Shown here piece by piece: positions 60,739 to 64,000 of a stretch of DNA of 64,000 nucleotides. The stretch lies in assembly GCF_905147045.1 (NCBI RefSeq), contig NC_065906.1, positions 11,594,001-11,658,000 on the forward strand, given 5' to 3'. Below the pieces are notes generated by a model. That model was not told the origin of the DNA and did not search any database. It worked only from the letters and a program-made list of their open reading frames with translations. The position numbers were made by a program, and so were the translations under genes. Source of the stretch: Nymphalis io (taxonomy: Eukaryota; Arthropoda; Insecta; Lepidoptera; Nymphalidae). Within the stretch, counting starts at the first letter, position 1, and every line of letters begins with the position of its first letter.

Positions 60739-62889
60739 ATCAAATTAAATTGAGGTAATTGCAAAACTTTTATTTAATTAAACTTCGTAGAGGTGAGCTT
60801 TAATTACCAGGGGTTAGTTTTATTTTACATTTCAATCCCCAAGGGCATCGAGGTCCTTACGAGTGCATAACGAAAATAGTCTTGTATATATCATTCTTTA
60901 TAAGCAAGGACCATTTTCAAAAGACATTTAATAATTATTTTGTGGATATACATGTAAGCCCTGAAGGGGAGATGAAAGAATTTAAAGTTTGTGTATTAAA
61001 ATTTAACGCACCGAGGTCCTTGATGCGTCTCCACAAAAGGAAAATATAAGAAAAAGTTTCTGCTGTTAAACTTAAATTTTCAACAAAATTTTATATAATT
61101 AGTAATTGTCTAGTGACTTGCTGAACATTTTCAAATGTTATCAACTTTATTAGTGGAAACGCAACATAATATACATACATGTATGTATAGCCATCAAGTA
61201 ATGTGTCGGCAGCTCAGAAGGATGTAGATTCTAATACCGATTTCGATGTTATGGTACTTTAAGTACGCAATCGATGATAACCTTCATTGTTGTGGTTACA
61301 ATGTATTGATTATTGCAATTTGAAGGCAAACTGAAATCATACCATAGTAGCGGTTGGTAAATATAATATTTATTATAATGTACATAATATATATTACAAA
61401 TTTTCTTATGTATATTCTTCGAAATCAGATAACGTAAAGGCAAATGGATAAAACAAATAATAGTTGTTTATATATAGTATATAACATTCTGAAATAAGTA
61501 TTACCAATATACTTATAAAAAAATACATTACGTACACGTATCTCAAAACCATAATAAAATAGTTTTAGGGTTGTTACTCTACGGCTCGCCTCGTATGGGC
61601 GCAGTTTACGTCTGCGGTGGCGTTTCATGACAAGTTTCACATCTAACCGTGCCAACGAAGTGCCTCCGACGCGGGTAATGTGCCTCAGCGATATCGCGTC
61701 GCCTCGATATTATTCCGAGTATATACTAACTGGTATCCGCTACTTCTTCCGTGACTTGTACATAAGGTTTTTTGATAACGTTTTAGTTTACAGTACGTAT
61801 AACGTGTATTTCTAATGAATCTTGGCATCCATATCCATCCCTTGCATATAAAATGTATATAAGGAGTATAAAAAAATATATTTTAATATCGATATAAATT
61901 AGTTTATTTTCAGATCAAGCAATTATTGTTTGTATTATATACAATGCGCGGTGGTTCTCTTTTTGTATGTACTTCTACTATAATCGGCTCGTGTCAGAGC
62001 GTCTCTACGATATACGCATATAATCACGTTTTATTGTCAACCTCAGAATAAAAATACCACAAAAATGGCAAAATTGAAAAGTATGTGGCCGTCAATGTAA
62101 ACTAAAATGAAATACAACGAGTTACTAAAAGCCCTTAAGAATATGCAATATTTGTAACTAAACACGAATTATTCTTAAATGAATACCAAGAATTTATTTG
62201 AGTACTAATTGAAAATCAGTAGTTTTTGTGGCTGCGAGTGACTTGTGGGTTTTGTATCACGAATAGAAAATAAAAAGATAAGAATATGTAGAGACATGAT
62301 TATCTGTAAAATATATAAGGTATGTCGATATCTCCCTGCCATTTCTAAGGTGAATAGTCGACACTCCGGCTGGAGCTACGGAGGACTGCTTAGTATCTGT
62401 CAGGAACATTTTTACTGCTCGAGCCACTAAGCTGGTTATTTGTAATATTACAATATCCCCGGTAATACTTGTAGGAGAAAAATTTATAAATATGAAGTTA
62501 TTTCTAGCGAACTAGAACCGGTCGATACTTGCCGTGCCTGCCAAGTGGCAATACGTAACCAATCATTAATGTCTTGTTTCTTTTTATTCATAGTTATTAT
62601 ATTACAACAATCACATGTAACGTTAAAAGAACGTCGTATATAAAAAGACGAAATCTTTCTATTTAAATTGTTGAATAACTATATTGTTAATAATCTGATA
62701 TGTATTTTTGATTTAGTTATTTGTAAAGACTTGATTGGTATATGATTTTTTTTAAGGTGATAAATATTTTTGTACATGCCATAGCTGTTTTTTTTCTTAA
62801 GATTAAATAAACAAATAAATAAACATTGAAAACACTGGTAAGTATCTAAGTGACATATATCGCATGTGAAATTTGTTGCACCGCTTGTC
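60739..62889. other. AT-rich noncoding stretch
   Basis: Contains the simple palindrome atacatacatgtatgtat (61171-61188). No gene or transposon recognised. Confidence 0.55.
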
Positions 62890-62995
62890 AGAGGGCTGGT
62901 ATCGTCTCAAGGAGAAGAGTTTATTCCACCACGCTGTTTCAATCCAATTTGATGGATACACGTGTGGTAGACTTACGTTTGACTCGATTCGAAAC
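62890..62995 (-). mobile_element. Diverged SINE-B fragment
   Basis: In reverse orientation, gagaagagtttattccaccacg, then ctgtttcaatccaatttgatggat, then a gttagactt-like tract parallels the SINE-B tail and body. The head is missing. Confidence 0.65.
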
Positions 62996-63142
62996 CAAAT
63001 AAATTATTTAAATATATAACCGTGTGTGAATTATGTTTTGTAAACATTTACAAAGTTGTCTAAGTGGAATTCTAAAACTACATTATCATAACTAGAACCT
63101 TGTTTAAGATTTTTATTATATAGTCTAATAAGGTATTGAGAA

Positions 63143-63439
63143 TTTTTTTTTTTTTTTATAGAATAGGAAGGTGGACGAGCATATGGGCCACCTGATGGTA
63201 AGTGGTCACCAAACGCCCTTAGACATTGGCATTGTAAGAAATGTCAACCATCGCTTATAGCCAATGCGCCACCAACCTTGGGAACTAAGATTTTATGTCC
63301 CTTGTGCCTGTAATTACACTGGCTCACTCACCCTTCAAACCGGAACACAACAATATCAAGTATTGCTGCTTTGCGGTAGAATATCTGATGAGTGGGTGGT
63401 ACCTACCCAGACGAGCTTGCACAAAGCCCTACCACCAGT
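63143..63439 (-). mobile_element. SINE-A, full length, young
   Basis: Nearly identical to the 54.1-kb copy by eye, with a T-run of about 15 (complement of A tail). An 8-bp repeat (taatacca, three units, 63445-63468) lies just outside its 5' end. No clear TSD. Confidence 0.93.
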
Positions 63440-64000
63440 AAATGTAATACCATAATACCATAATACCAATTTGTAAATGGAATGTATTTAAAGTCGTAAC
63501 ATTTAGCAGTTTAATGAATGTCAAATATTCAACAATATATTTATATAGCTACGGGCGAGATCCATCCGGAGCAGGCAAATTTTGTTCTTCAAACCGCAAC
63601 AGCAGAGCGTGTCGTATACCTCTCAAAGGGCGCAGAGCGCGTGCACAGACGCAAGCATTTATCAAACAGGCGAAAGGCTCTCGGGGCCGATGCGGGCCTG
63701 AAATATTCCTTTGATGTCACGTGATGATAAAATGGAAGTTTCCCCAATGTCGCTCCGTCTACGTATAAATACACTTGATTACGTTTATTCTTCAAAACTT
63801 TGTTATATATATCTGTTTTATGTATTATTATGTACTAGTATTCAGACATTTGTTTACAAGCCATGTTAATATTTTAAAAAGAGTGATGCGAAGATAAAAT
63901 TTTATGTGTGAAAAGTGTATGCACGCATATTTTTCGTTTGTTACTATGTAATATGTACTTATGTAATACGTTCGTACTAAGATGAAGTATTTATTTCCGT
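63440..64000. other. End of window, no accepted gene
   Basis: Two overlapping plus-strand frames (63514-63714 and 63518-63724) start with ATG and have mixed composition, but share the same DNA with a minus-strand frame and match nothing known. I do not call a gene here. Confidence 0.45.

Overview
This window looks like nuclear DNA from an insect, most likely a butterfly or moth. It is AT-rich, has almost no long open frames, and is crowded with transposable-element families of lepidopteran type: an RTE-type LINE, tRNA-derived SINEs, an A-tailed SINE, Helitron remnants and a decayed LTR element. I cannot name the species; the repeat set suggests a nymphalid butterfly, but that is a guess. No rRNA, true tRNA gene, CRISPR array or recognisable complete host gene is visible. 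The window is probably intergenic or deep intronic. The best hint of host coding is a roughly 89-codon open frame on the minus strand near 47.4-47.7 kb. SINE-A, SINE-B and SINE-C are names local to this annotation.

Layout. 0-10 kb: a Helitron-like end (1.5 kb), one arm (2.01-2.33 kb) of a long-range inverted duplication, a minus-strand SINE-B, a perfect 28-bp hairpin (7.96 kb) and a G-quadruplex-type G-run array (9.98 kb). 10-19 kb: SINE-B pieces, an (AC)n microsatellite, a precursor-miRNA-like hairpin (16.17 kb) and a tRNA-derived SINE-C (17.85-18.13 kb). 19-25 kb: a decayed Helitron with a Pif1-type helicase fragment, riddled with SINE-A copies. 28.7-31.9 kb: a full-length RTE retrotransposon with an intact 996-residue endonuclease/reverse transcriptase and 10-bp target-site duplications (TSDs). 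35.1-37.3 kb: a minus-strand LTR-type remnant with direct repeats, a gag-like fragment and an inserted SINE-B. 38.7-40.95 kb: an older, 5'-truncated, frameshifted RTE copy with 13-bp TSDs, itself interrupted by a SINE-A. 43.3-44.1 kb: the second inverted-duplication arm, split by a very young truncated RTE copy. 46.0 kb: an 11-bp CpG-rich minisatellite. 47.4 kb: the candidate exon. 48-64 kb: mostly featureless AT-rich DNA with further SINE copies and a 17-bp perfect hairpin.

How the pieces relate. The RTE reverse transcriptase is the only apparently intact protein machinery. It or a sister copy produced the 43.4-kb truncated insertion, which differs from it at only two positions, both synonymous, over about 470 bp by eye. 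The 2.2-kb inverted arm preserves the empty target site of that insertion. The nesting order (SINE-A in RTE copy 2, SINE-B in the LTR remnant, SINE-A in the Helitron, RTE copy 3 in arm B) gives a relative history. I found no convincing new multi-gene system. The most unusual signals are perfect short hairpins and one in-frame fold-back insertion inside the otherwise intact RTE frame. All alignments and identities were made by eye.
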